Source: Burkholderiales bacterium
GTDB taxonomy: Bacteria; Pseudomonadota; Gammaproteobacteria; Burkholderiales; Usitatibacteraceae
Reading direction: 5' to 3'
Assembly (NCBI GenBank): GCA_025359985.1
Contig: JANYDB010000050.1
Coordinates: 1 to 32,128, forward strand
Length of the DNA: 32,128 bases
Position numbers and translations under genes: made by a program. The notes below the pieces were generated by a model that saw nothing but the letters and a program-made list of their open reading frames with translations, did not search any database and had not been told where the DNA came from. Shown in pieces: positions 26,075-32,128 of the stretch (its first letter is position 1; every line of letters starts with the position of its first letter).

Positions 26075-27823
26075 ATGCTTCAAGCGCTGATGGAATATGG
26101 AAATGGCCTCGATTCTGAACCTGGGTTCAAAACTCGAGAAGTGCGCTGGTGTGTTGAACTTGACGCTGACGGCCGCTTTCTTAACGTATTGCCATTAGGC
26201 GATGGCAACCGTGGCGCAATGCATCATCGTTGCCCCGATATGCACGGGATGAATGCAGGCGGTAAGTCTCACTTTCTGGTGGAGACGGTTCAGACAGTTT
26301 TGCTTATGTTTAAGGCAAACGAGGAAACAATAAAAATTGCAGGTACCGCAGATAAACATAGTTTTTTTATTGCGATGCTTGGCAAAGCTGCCCATTCGTT
26401 CACGCAACTTAGCGCTTTAGTCAACGCACTCGGGAATGAGTCACAACTTTCAATTATTCGGGCTGCGCTTATTGAGAAAAAAGCCAAGCCTTCCGACTGG
26501 CTTTGTTTTCGGGTCGACGGCAAAGATCCACGCGAGGCCATTGCAGTTCAAGCGTGGTGGCGCGAATGGCGCAAGTCAGATATGGGCGGGGATAACATGC
26601 CCTCGACATCGACCAGCAACGGCGATATGGTCTGCTTTCTCACAGGCGAGGTAGCTCAGCCGCTGTTAACGCACCCAAAAATTACTGGGCTATCGGGCGT
26701 TGGCGGCTTGAGTATGGGCGACGTGATGGTTGGTTTCGACAAAGGTGCGTTTGGCTCATTCGGTTTAAAGCAATCCGCGAACGCTGCGATGAATGCCGAT
26801 GCAGCGCAGAAATATGTGGACGGCCTTAATGACTTAATTCGTAATCGCTCACGCAAGCTTGCCAATGCTCTGGTCGTTCACTGGTTCAAAGCGCAGGTCG
26901 CACTTGAGGATGATCCGCTGGAATGGCTACATGGCTTTGAGTCTCAGGAGCAAACAGAAGCCGCCGCCCAGATTGCATCACGTCAGCTACTTGATGCCAT
27001 TCGTACCGGCAAGCGTGCGGATTTAGGCAGCAACCATTACTACGCGCTTACCGTCTCTGGTGCGGCAGGTCGCGTGATGGTGCGTGACTGGATGGAAGGC
27101 AACTTTGAAGATTTGGTGTGTAATATCGAAGCGTGGTTCACTGACTTCGCCATTGTCGCTCGCGATGGCGTAGTGCAAGCTCGCGATCCTAAGTTCATGG
27201 CGGTATGCGGCGCGTTGGTTCGTGAACTCAAGGATTTGCCCGCTCCTACCGCCGCGACATTATGGAAAGTCGCCCTACAACGTCTGCCCATTCCGCAACC
27301 AATAATGGCTCAGGCACTCGCTCGTTTTCGTACCGATCTGGTCGACAAAGATCAGCCCCCATTTAACCATGCTCGCATGGGTCTTATCAAAGCGTATTTT
27401 GTTCGACTTAACTCAGGAGGAAACCAAACTATGACTGCGTATTTAAACCGCGAACACCCCGAACCCGCATATCACTGCGGGCGATTGCTCGCGATATTTT
27501 CTAACTTACAGTACGCGGCACTCGGCGATGTGGGTGCCGGTGTGGTGCAACGCTTCTATGCCGCTGCCAGCCAGACACCTGGATTGATTATTGGACGACT
27601 AACAAGCAACGCCCGTAATCATTTGGGGAAACTCGAGGGTGGGTTGGCGCACTGGTACGAAAACCAGATTGCCGATGTAATGGGGCGCTTGGGTGATGGC
27701 GCACCGCGCATTCTCGATCTAAACGGCCAAGGTCTCTTTGCCCTTGGCTATTACCAACAACTCGCCGCATTGCGTGAGGGTAAGAAAACAGACAACATTA
27801 CAAAACAAGGAGAAACAAAATGA
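26075..27823 (+). CDS. cas8c: Type I-C Cascade large subunit Cas8c
   Basis: A 582-residue protein (Csd1 family) that recognises the PAM and helps open target DNA. The N-terminal region [39 protein letters not shown] fits the family, as does [72 protein letters not shown] in abbreviated form (the start of the Csd1 core, from about residue 185). The last 130 residues are also translated alone as Cas11c (separate entry). Its stop overlaps the cas7c start (ATGA at 27820-27823). The G-run a few bases before the ATG at 26075 may serve as ribosome-binding site. Confidence 0.93.
   Translation: MLQALMEYGNGLDSEPGFKTREVRWCVELDADGRFLNVLPLGDGNRGAMHHRCPDMHGMNAGGKSHFLVETVQTVLLMFKANEETIKIAGTADKHSFFIAMLGKAAHSFTQLSALVNALGNESQLSIIRAALIEKKAKPSDWLCFRVDGKDPREAIAVQAWWREWRKSDMGGDNMPSTSTSNGDMVCFLTGEVAQPLLTHPKITGLSGVGGLSMGDVMVGFDKGAFGSFGLKQSANAAMNADAAQKYVDGLNDLIRNRSRKLANALVVHWFKAQVALEDDPLEWLHGFESQEQTEAAAQIASRQLLDAIRTGKRADLGSNHYYALTVSGAAGRVMVRDWMEGNFEDLVCNIEAWFTDFAIVARDGVVQARDPKFMAVCGALVRELKDLPAPTAATLWKVALQRLPIPQPIMAQALARFRTDLVDKDQPPFNHARMGLIKAYFVRLNSGGNQTMTAYLNREHPEPAYHCGRLLAIFSNLQYAALGDVGAGVVQRFYAAASQTPGLIIGRLTSNARNHLGKLEGGLAHWYENQIADVMGRLGDGAPRILDLNGQGLFALGYYQQLAALREGKKTDNITKQGETK
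27415..27420 (+). promoter_or_regulatory. Internal ribosome-binding site within cas8c
   Basis: AGGAGG inside the cas8c reading frame, 10 nt before an in-frame ATG at 27431. Such a perfect Shine-Dalgarno sequence inside a gene decides an internal start, here that of the small subunit Cas11c. Confidence 0.8.
27431..27823 (+). CDS. cas11c: Cas11c small subunit made from an internal start in cas8c
   Basis: The ATG at 27431 is in frame with cas8c (codon 453) and preceded by AGGAGG. It would give a 130-residue, mainly helical protein beginning [20 protein letters not shown] and identical to the Cas8c C-terminus. In type I-C systems studied experimentally, Cas11c is produced in exactly this way and is needed for a full Cascade, where two copies line the belly of the complex. 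The call rests on the start signal and on knowledge of the family; no separate gene for a small subunit exists here. Confidence 0.82.
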   Translation: MTAYLNREHPEPAYHCGRLLAIFSNLQYAALGDVGAGVVQRFYAAASQTPGLIIGRLTSNARNHLGKLEGGLAHWYENQIADVMGRLGDGAPRILDLNGQGLFALGYYQQLAALREGKKTDNITKQGETK

Positions 27824-28797
27824 CCGCTATTCAGAACCGATATGAATTTCTTTATCTTTTTGATTGCGAAAATGGCAATCCGAACGGCGACCCGGATGCC
27901 GGGAATAGTCCGAGAATTGATCCGGAAGATATGCACGGATTAGTCTCAGACGTTGCCATCAAACGGCGGGTACGCAACTATATTCAGGCGGCTCATGGAA
28001 ATGAAGCACCGAATGCGATTTTTATTGAGCATTCAACTAATCTCAACAAGCAAATTGCGGCCGCACATGAGGCCACCAGCGGCGCACCCGCTGGTGGTGG
28101 AAATAGAGTGCAGGTTGGAAACGCTCGCGACTGGATGTGTCAGCAGTTTTTTGATGTCCGAACCTTTGGTGCAGTGATGTCAACTGGCGCAAACGCCGGA
28201 CAAGTGCGCGGCCCCGTTCAGGTGGCGTTTTCACGCTCAATTGATCCGATTTTGCCTATGGATGCTGCGATTACACGCATGGCTGTTGCCGAAAAAGTGC
28301 CTGGGGCCAAGACCAAAGCCGACTACGAAGAATGGGAAGGTAAGCAAGCCGAAGACTCATTGCGTACGATGGGACGGAAATCACTCATTCCATATGGTCT
28401 GTATGCGGTAAAAGGTTTCGTCTCTGCGAACCTTGCCAAAGGAACTGGGTTTTCCGACGCCGATCTCACTCTCTTGTGGGATGCGTTAAAAGGCATGTGG
28501 GACCACGACCGCTCGGCCAGCAAAGGCGTCATGTCATGCCGCGGGCTATATGTATTCAAGCATGTGGGCACCGATACTGACGCAGCTCAAAGAGTGCGTC
28601 AAGCGGTGCTGGGCTGCGCGCCGGCGCAGCGGCTGTTGGATTTCTCCGTACCTGACCGCAAGATCGAAAACTCAATTGTAGAAATCCAAAAGCGCGCAGG
28701 TTTTACAGGCTCTCCACGCGCATTTTCTGATTATGTTGTGATCGTCAATCGAGACCGGCTGCCCAAGGGCGTTGAATTAATTGAAACTGGTTTGTAA
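27820..28797 (+). CDS. cas7c: Type I-C Cas7 (Csd2), Cascade backbone subunit
   Basis: A 325-residue RAMP protein that polymerises along the crRNA spacer. Family hallmarks are [29 protein letters not shown] at the N-terminus, [50 protein letters not shown] near residue 105, and [19 protein letters not shown]. It overlaps cas8c by 4 nt and has its own strong ribosome-binding site (AAGGAG), which suits the high copy number of this subunit. A 51-bp gap separates it from cas4. Confidence 0.95.
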   Translation: MTAIQNRYEFLYLFDCENGNPNGDPDAGNSPRIDPEDMHGLVSDVAIKRRVRNYIQAAHGNEAPNAIFIEHSTNLNKQIAAAHEATSGAPAGGGNRVQVGNARDWMCQQFFDVRTFGAVMSTGANAGQVRGPVQVAFSRSIDPILPMDAAITRMAVAEKVPGAKTKADYEEWEGKQAEDSLRTMGRKSLIPYGLYAVKGFVSANLAKGTGFSDADLTLLWDALKGMWDHDRSASKGVMSCRGLYVFKHVGTDTDAAQRVRQAVLGCAPAQRLLDFSVPDRKIENSIVEIQKRAGFTGSPRAFSDYVVIVNRDRLPKGVELIETGL

Positions 28798-28848
28798 TTC
28801 GCGCACCAAACGAAGAATTGTTTCAATAAAACTATCTTCTGCTCCGCC

Positions 28849-29475
28849 ATGAGTTCACTCCCCGAAGAGCCGATCATGCTTTCGGCGCTCAATCATTGGA
28901 GCTACTGTCCGCGCCGCTATTATTTGATACACGTTGAGGGCGAATTTGTTGACAATATTCATACCGCTCGCGGTAACGCTGAGCATCAGCGGGTGGATGA
29001 AATTCGTCATGAGACTTTGGGCGGGCGGCGTGTAGAAACAGCGCTACCAGTGTGGAGCGAGCGGCTTGGGTTGATCGGTAAATGTGATGTCGTGGAATTT
29101 TTTGCTGATGGAACGCCATATCCTGTGGAGTACAAACATGGCGCTCGAAAAAAATGGATTAACGATGATCTTCAGCTCGCCGCGCAAGCGCTATGCCTTG
29201 AAGAAATGACAGGCAAGGCAGTAGCCAATGGCGCGATTTATCATTTCACTTCGCGCAGGCGGCGCGAGGTAGCAATTAATGAAGCGCTGCGCGAACAATT
29301 GAAGATAACTGCCGCCACGATCCGTGAAACTACCCGTGCTGGAAAATTGCCAAAGCCGGTGAATGATAAGCGTTGCGATCAATGCTCAATGAATGAAGTT
29401 TGCCAGCCATCTGCAATAGATAATCATGCTCGGTGCGAAAACGCACACCGATTGCTTTTGCTGCAGGAGATTTAA
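28849..29475 (+). CDS. cas4: Cas4 exonuclease/adaptation protein (type I-C)
   Basis: A 208-residue RecB-like nuclease that selects and trims PAM-containing prespacers for Cas1-Cas2. The four iron-sulfur cysteines are C20 (HWSYCPRRYYL) and C176, C179, C185 (KRCDQCSMNEVC). The nuclease core shows KCDVVEF, PVEYKHG (catalytic Glu and Lys) and QLAAQALCLEEM. Nothing appears broken. In most I-C loci cas1 follows directly; here a 610-bp interval with a cas1 fragment and toxin-antitoxin remains lies between them. Confidence 0.94.
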   Translation: MSSLPEEPIMLSALNHWSYCPRRYYLIHVEGEFVDNIHTARGNAEHQRVDEIRHETLGGRRVETALPVWSERLGLIGKCDVVEFFADGTPYPVEYKHGARKKWINDDLQLAAQALCLEEMTGKAVANGAIYHFTSRRRREVAINEALREQLKITAATIRETTRAGKLPKPVNDKRCDQCSMNEVCQPSAIDNHARCENAHRLLLLQEI

Positions 29476-29487
29476 TTTAATCTAATC

Positions 29488-29571
29488 ATGCCGCAACATT
29501 TCAATACGTTCTACATCGCTGCGCACGAAGACGAAATGCGGTTGGAAAATGACACCTTATTTTTTGATTGA
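29488..29571 (+). pseudogene. Fragment of a cas1 5' end, stopped after 27 codons
   Basis: Starting at an ATG 12 bp after the cas4 stop, 27 codons read MPQHFNTFYIAAHEDEMRLE and then NDTLFFD before a TGA. Aligned without gaps to the intact cas1 start ([20 protein letters not shown] then NDTLRID), about 13 of 27 residues match. At the DNA level a 17-bp run (29542-29558 and 30140-30156) is identical and lies at the same distance (54 nt) from each ATG. The position right after cas4 is where cas1 normally begins. This looks like what is left of an older or different cas1. After the stop I find no convincing further Cas1 similarity in any frame. Confidence 0.7.
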
Positions 29572-29800
29572 GAGGGCATTAATATTGCTGTAGAGCGTGA
29601 TGCCGCAATCGAAGTGGGTCAGGTTCAAACGATAAGTTACAACGAATTTCTTTTGCGCACCAGCGGCGAACTTTGAAAGCATCTAGTTCCACAAGAGTTT
29701 TATTGCAACGAAGATGTGGCGGAGTGTAGTTGTTGCGGTGGGTGCTATGGTTGCTGTACCAACAGCGGCTTATGATATTTTTAAAGAGGGTGGGGAGCCA
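29572..29800. other. Unassigned stretch between the cas1 fragment and vapB
   Basis: About 230 bp without a recognised gene. The frame of the cas1 fragment stays open for a further 34 codons after its TGA (to 29676) but does not resemble Cas1. A TATGAT at 29771 and the GGGGAG before vapB suggest a vapB promoter and ribosome-binding site at its right end. Confidence 0.4.
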
Positions 29801-30031
29801 ATGAAATACGCCCGCATAATTGCAAGCGAGGCCGCTTCTCTTCCGTTAGGAAAACAGGCCGAGGTGATTAAATTCATTAAGTTTCTGAAAGCGAAGCAAT
29901 GTCGCAAGGAAGTGATTTCAGCACCTGTTTCGGCATTCATGTCATTGGCAGAAATTAAAGCATTCTTTGGCCGCTTTAAAGTCGATACGAGCAACTTCAA
30001 ATTTCACCGTGATGAAGCCAATGCGCGCTAA
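29801..30031 (+). CDS. VapB/DUF2281-like antitoxin
   Basis: A 76-residue protein starting at the ATG at 29801, with GGGGAG 7 nt upstream; a longer in-frame reading from 29714 adds an unlikely hydrophobic leader. The N-terminal part (ARIIASEAASLPLGKQAEVIKFIKFLKAKQ) matches the 'LP...Q.EV..FI.FLK.K' pattern of DUF2281/VapB-type antitoxins, and the C-terminal half (SLAEIKAFFGRFKVDTSNFKFHRDEANAR) would be the toxin-binding tail. Its 3' end overlaps the start of a PIN-domain toxin fragment, the normal vapB-vapC arrangement. The antitoxin seems complete although its toxin is not. It lies within the cas operon, between cas4 and cas1. Confidence 0.65.
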   Translation: MKYARIIASEAASLPLGKQAEVIKFIKFLKAKQCRKEVISAPVSAFMSLAEIKAFFGRFKVDTSNFKFHRDEANAR

Positions 30032-30083
30032 GGTGCTCATTGATACGAATATCGTTACCCATGCTCGCGGAGACGCAATTTAG
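30012..30083 (+). pseudogene. Truncated VapC (PIN-domain) toxin
   Basis: An open frame of 23 codons, MKPMRAKVLIDTNIVTHARG then DAI and a TAG stop. KVLIDTN is the first strand and first catalytic aspartate of PIN-domain ribonucleases, which normally have about 130 residues. The start (30012 or 30021) overlaps the vapB end, as usual. The frame stops 2 bp before the cas1 ATG, so at least 80% of the toxin is missing and it cannot be active. The deletion end point coincides with the cas1 start, and a GGAGA in this remnant may now serve as a weak cas1 ribosome-binding site. Confidence 0.68.
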
Positions 30084-30085
30084 CC

Positions 30086-31120
30086 ATGCGACAACTTCTC
30101 AACACCCTTTATATAACAATACCCAAAGCCTATGCGCACTTGGAAAATGACACCTTGAGGATTGATGTCGAGCGCGAAAAAAAGCTTGCCGTACCGCTAC
30201 ATCATCTAGGTGGCGTGGTTTGCTTTGGCAATATTATGGTGTCACCTGCGCTTATGCATCGGCTGGCTGAAGAAGGGAAGTCGCTGGTGTTGCTAGATGG
30301 CAACGGCCGTTTCAAAGCGCGACTCGAAGGTCCAACCTCGGGCAACGTGTTGTTGCGGCAGGCACAGCACAAGGCAGCGGGGGAACCGGCTCAAACACTA
30401 GCACTGGCGCGGAGTTTCATTGCGGGTAAGTTAAAAAATAGCCGTCAAATATTGCTGCGTGGCGCGCGTGACAATACTGACGTCACCGAGCAAGAAGAAT
30501 TAAAACGTGTGGGTGAAAATCTGAATGCTTCGCTGCGTGCGTTGGCGAACGCAAATGATCTGGATACGCTACGCGGTGTGGAAGGTGAAGCCGCTCGCGG
30601 CTATTTCGGCGCACTCAATTTGCTGGTGAAAAAAGATGCTCGCGAACATTTTCAGATGGATGGTCGCAGCAAGCGCCCGCCGCGTGATCGCATGAATGCT
30701 CTCCTGTCTTTTTTATATTCGATGCTCACCAATGATTGCCGCTCGGCTATTGAAAGCGTGGGCCTTGATCCGCAGCTTGGTTTTTTACACGCAGTGCGGC
30801 CAGGACGTGCCGCACTGGCGCTCGATTTAGTAGAGGAATTTCGCGCCTTTATTGCAGATCGTCTGGCGCTTTCGCTGGTGAATCGCGGGCAGATTGTGGC
30901 CGACGATTTTGAATTTCGCGAAGGCGGCTCAGTACAACTGGCGGATGATGCTCGCCGTACACTGGTGGTTGCCTTTCAGGAACGCAAGCAGGAAGAAATC
31001 ACGCATCCGCTACTGGAGCAAAAAATGCCTTTGGGCCTTGTGCCGCTGCTGCAAGCCCGATTTATCGCCCGCACATTACGCGGCGAAATGGAAGGCTATG
31101 TGCCGTTTCTGGTGCGCTAA
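30086..31120 (+). CDS. cas1: CRISPR-associated integrase Cas1 (type I-C)
   Basis: A 344-residue protein that inserts new spacers into the array together with Cas2. The N-terminal beta domain ([34 protein letters not shown]) is followed by the helical catalytic domain. Metal ligands are E168 ([12 protein letters not shown]), H235 ([21 protein letters not shown]) and D247/E250. All look intact, as do length and ending. The gene is preceded by the vapC remnant instead of cas4. A cas1 fragment upstream differs in about half of its residues, so this copy may have been acquired separately. Confidence 0.95.
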   Translation: MRQLLNTLYITIPKAYAHLENDTLRIDVEREKKLAVPLHHLGGVVCFGNIMVSPALMHRLAEEGKSLVLLDGNGRFKARLEGPTSGNVLLRQAQHKAAGEPAQTLALARSFIAGKLKNSRQILLRGARDNTDVTEQEELKRVGENLNASLRALANANDLDTLRGVEGEAARGYFGALNLLVKKDAREHFQMDGRSKRPPRDRMNALLSFLYSMLTNDCRSAIESVGLDPQLGFLHAVRPGRAALALDLVEEFRAFIADRLALSLVNRGQIVADDFEFREGGSVQLADDARRTLVVAFQERKQEEITHPLLEQKMPLGLVPLLQARFIARTLRGEMEGYVPFLVR

Positions 31121-31139
31121 TTTCTCAGGAATTTTTGCC

Positions 31140-31430
31140 ATGCTGATCTTGGTCGCTTATGATGTTTCTACTCTTACCAAACAAGGTGCACGTCGACTAC
31201 GCCGTGTGGCGAAAGTCTGCGAGAGTACTGGCCAGCGCGTGCAAAATTCCGTATTTGAATGTGAAGTGAATCAAATGCAATATGAAGAACTGGAACGCCG
31301 GTTGCTCGCTGAGATTGACGAAAAAGAAGACTGTCTTCGACTCTATCGCCTCACCGAACCTGTTGAGCAGCGCATCAAACAATACGGCACCTATCGCTCG
31401 GTCGATTTTGGTGGCCCGCTCGTTATTTAG
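31140..31430 (+). CDS. cas2: Cas2 adaptation protein
   Basis: A 96-residue ferredoxin-fold protein that forms the central dimer of the Cas1-Cas2 integrase. It begins [20 protein letters not shown] with the conserved aspartate D8, and continues [23 protein letters not shown], which is typical of Cas2. Its end [15 protein letters not shown] carries the short C-terminal tail seen in type I-C Cas2 proteins. It starts 19 bp after cas1 and is the last cas gene before the leader. Confidence 0.94.
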   Translation: MLILVAYDVSTLTKQGARRLRRVAKVCESTGQRVQNSVFECEVNQMQYEELERRLLAEIDEKEDCLRLYRLTEPVEQRIKQYGTYRSVDFGGPLVI

Positions 31431-31621
31431 CAATCCGATGGCCTGCGCGAACCCCAAGCGATCAACGCTTACCGCACTGGTTCGCGCCATCAATAAATCC
31501 ATGAAATTAAGTAGATTTCCCGAAAATCGGTGTCAAAAATTATCGATTAGGCATAGCGATTTTGCAGGTTCGCGCAAACCACTTGGAAATGTGTTCTGTA
31601 TCATGGCTTTGCTGCAATGAA
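31431..31621 (+). promoter_or_regulatory. CRISPR leader
   Basis: About 190 bp between cas2 and the first repeat with no real gene. It becomes AT-rich in the middle. The 9-mer GGTTCGCGC occurs at 31479-31487 and 31567-31575, and its inverse GCGCGAACC at 31445-31453. By position it should hold the array promoter and the Cas1-Cas2 integration signals; I cannot mark a promoter with confidence. Confidence 0.75.
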
Positions 31622-32128
31622 GTTGCGCCCACGCTCACGCGTGGGCGAGGATTGAAACATAACACCTGGGCGGCCTAAAACAGTTACGCGCCGTTGCGCC
31701 CACGCTCACGCGTGGGCGAGGATTGAAACAGATGAAGACCAGTCCGCATTTGAGGCCGCCAACGTTGCGCCCACGCTCACGCGTGGGCGAGGATTGAAAC
31801 TCGCCACGACCGGCGCAAATGCGTTTTTGTTCAAGTTGCGCCCACGCTCACGCGTGGGCGAGGATTGAAACATTTTGGGGCTGCTTAATTCGAGCATCGT
31901 GTCGCGTTGCGCCCACGCTCACGCGTGGGCGAGGATTGAAACTTGTCCTGCACCAATCCCCACGCGCCGCCAGCGGAGTTGCGCCCACGCTCACGCGTGG
32001 GCGAGGATTGAAACTTCGCTGGGCAGCACGCCCTTTGGCCATTCTCGACGTTGCGCCCACGCTCACGCGTGGGCGAGGATTGAAACGATCACCTTCCAGC
32101 GCGTGCGCCAATTCGTGCAGGTTGCGCC
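31622..32128 (+). CRISPR. Type I-C CRISPR array, seven full repeats, continues past the window
   Basis: Seven identical 37-bp repeats start at 31622, 31693, 31764, 31835, 31906, 31978 and 32050; the first 8 bp of an eighth are at 32121-32128. Spacers are 34, 34, 34, 34, 35, 35 and 34 bp and all differ. Each repeat starts GTTG, contains a perfect 9-bp stem (CGCCCACGC, loop TCAC, GCGTGGGCG) and ends AGGATTGAAAC, the 11-nt handle that Cas5c leaves on crRNAs. The ATTGAAAC end and the leader next to cas2 set the direction to plus. No repeat shows decay, as expected at the leader end, where the newest spacers lie. Total array size is unknown. Confidence 0.98.

Noticed and set aside
29714-29800. Hydrophobic N-terminal extension of the VapB-like protein as a membrane-bound fusion
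   Set aside because: The inner ATG at 29801 has GGGGAG at the proper distance and matches the usual antitoxin start; the extension looks like out-of-gene sequence.
31431-31621. Open frames over the leader (31197-31502 minus, 31282-31620 plus)
   Set aside because: Both are shadows of cas2 running into the leader, with no start signal or recognisable protein.
31706-32111. Minus-strand open frames through the array with a repeating peptide containing NPRPRVSVGAT
   Set aside because: They are translations of the CRISPR repeat itself; the peptide repeats in step with the 37-bp repeat. Not genes.

Overview
The window looks like a chromosomal segment of a betaproteobacterium, probably Burkholderiales-like. 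The clues are a Bug/TctC-type tricarboxylate-binding protein, the gene set ogt-xerD-ybaK-DUF2905-folB-plsY, the xseB-ispA-dxs isoprenoid cluster, and base composition that looks moderate (about half G+C by eye, not computed). This assignment is inferred from gene content only; there is no rRNA or marker gene to confirm it.

Positions 1-22,000 are mostly ordinary housekeeping and metabolic genes. From the left: the 5' end of an AEC-family permease (minus strand) diverges from a Bug-type periplasmic binding protein, followed by a YeiH-like putative sulfate exporter. Next come Ogt DNA repair methyltransferase overlapping XerD, the YbaK Cys-tRNA(Pro) deacylase, a DUF2905 membrane protein overlapping FolB (minus strand), and PlsY. 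Two exported S9-family serine peptidases face each other across a strong bidirectional terminator at about 8.17 kb. A minus-strand gene run (Rieske oxygenase, EamA permease, 3-mercaptopyruvate sulfurtransferase, S9 peptidase) is followed by the plus-strand isoprenoid cluster and a small exported protein. After that come a minus-strand GST and a YqjM-type ene-reductase, then a translationally coupled alpha/beta hydrolase and patatin pair.

Positions 21,960-32,128 hold a type I-C CRISPR-Cas locus that runs off the right edge: a WYL-domain regulator, cas3, cas5c, cas8c (with a clear internal start for the small subunit Cas11c), cas7c, cas4, cas1, cas2, a leader of about 190 bp, and an array with seven complete identical 37-bp repeats plus the start of an eighth. 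Cas5c, Cas7c, Cas8c and Cas11c should form the crRNA-guided Cascade complex, Cas3 is the recruited nuclease-helicase, Cas4-Cas1-Cas2 acquire spacers, and the WYL protein probably controls transcription.

The most unusual part is the interval of about 610 bp between cas4 and cas1, where these genes are normally adjacent. Directly after cas4 there is a 27-codon fragment that aligns without gaps to the start of the downstream cas1 (about 13 of 27 residues identical, including a 17-bp exact DNA match at the same offset) and then hits a stop codon. It is followed by an intact VapB-like antitoxin gene and a VapC (PIN-domain) toxin cut off after its first 20-23 residues, which ends 2 bp before the present cas1 start. 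This suggests that the adaptation module was broken, invaded by a toxin-antitoxin cassette, and then replaced or repaired. The CRISPR system itself is of a known type; the cas1 fragment with the vapBC scar is the feature I could not match to anything familiar.
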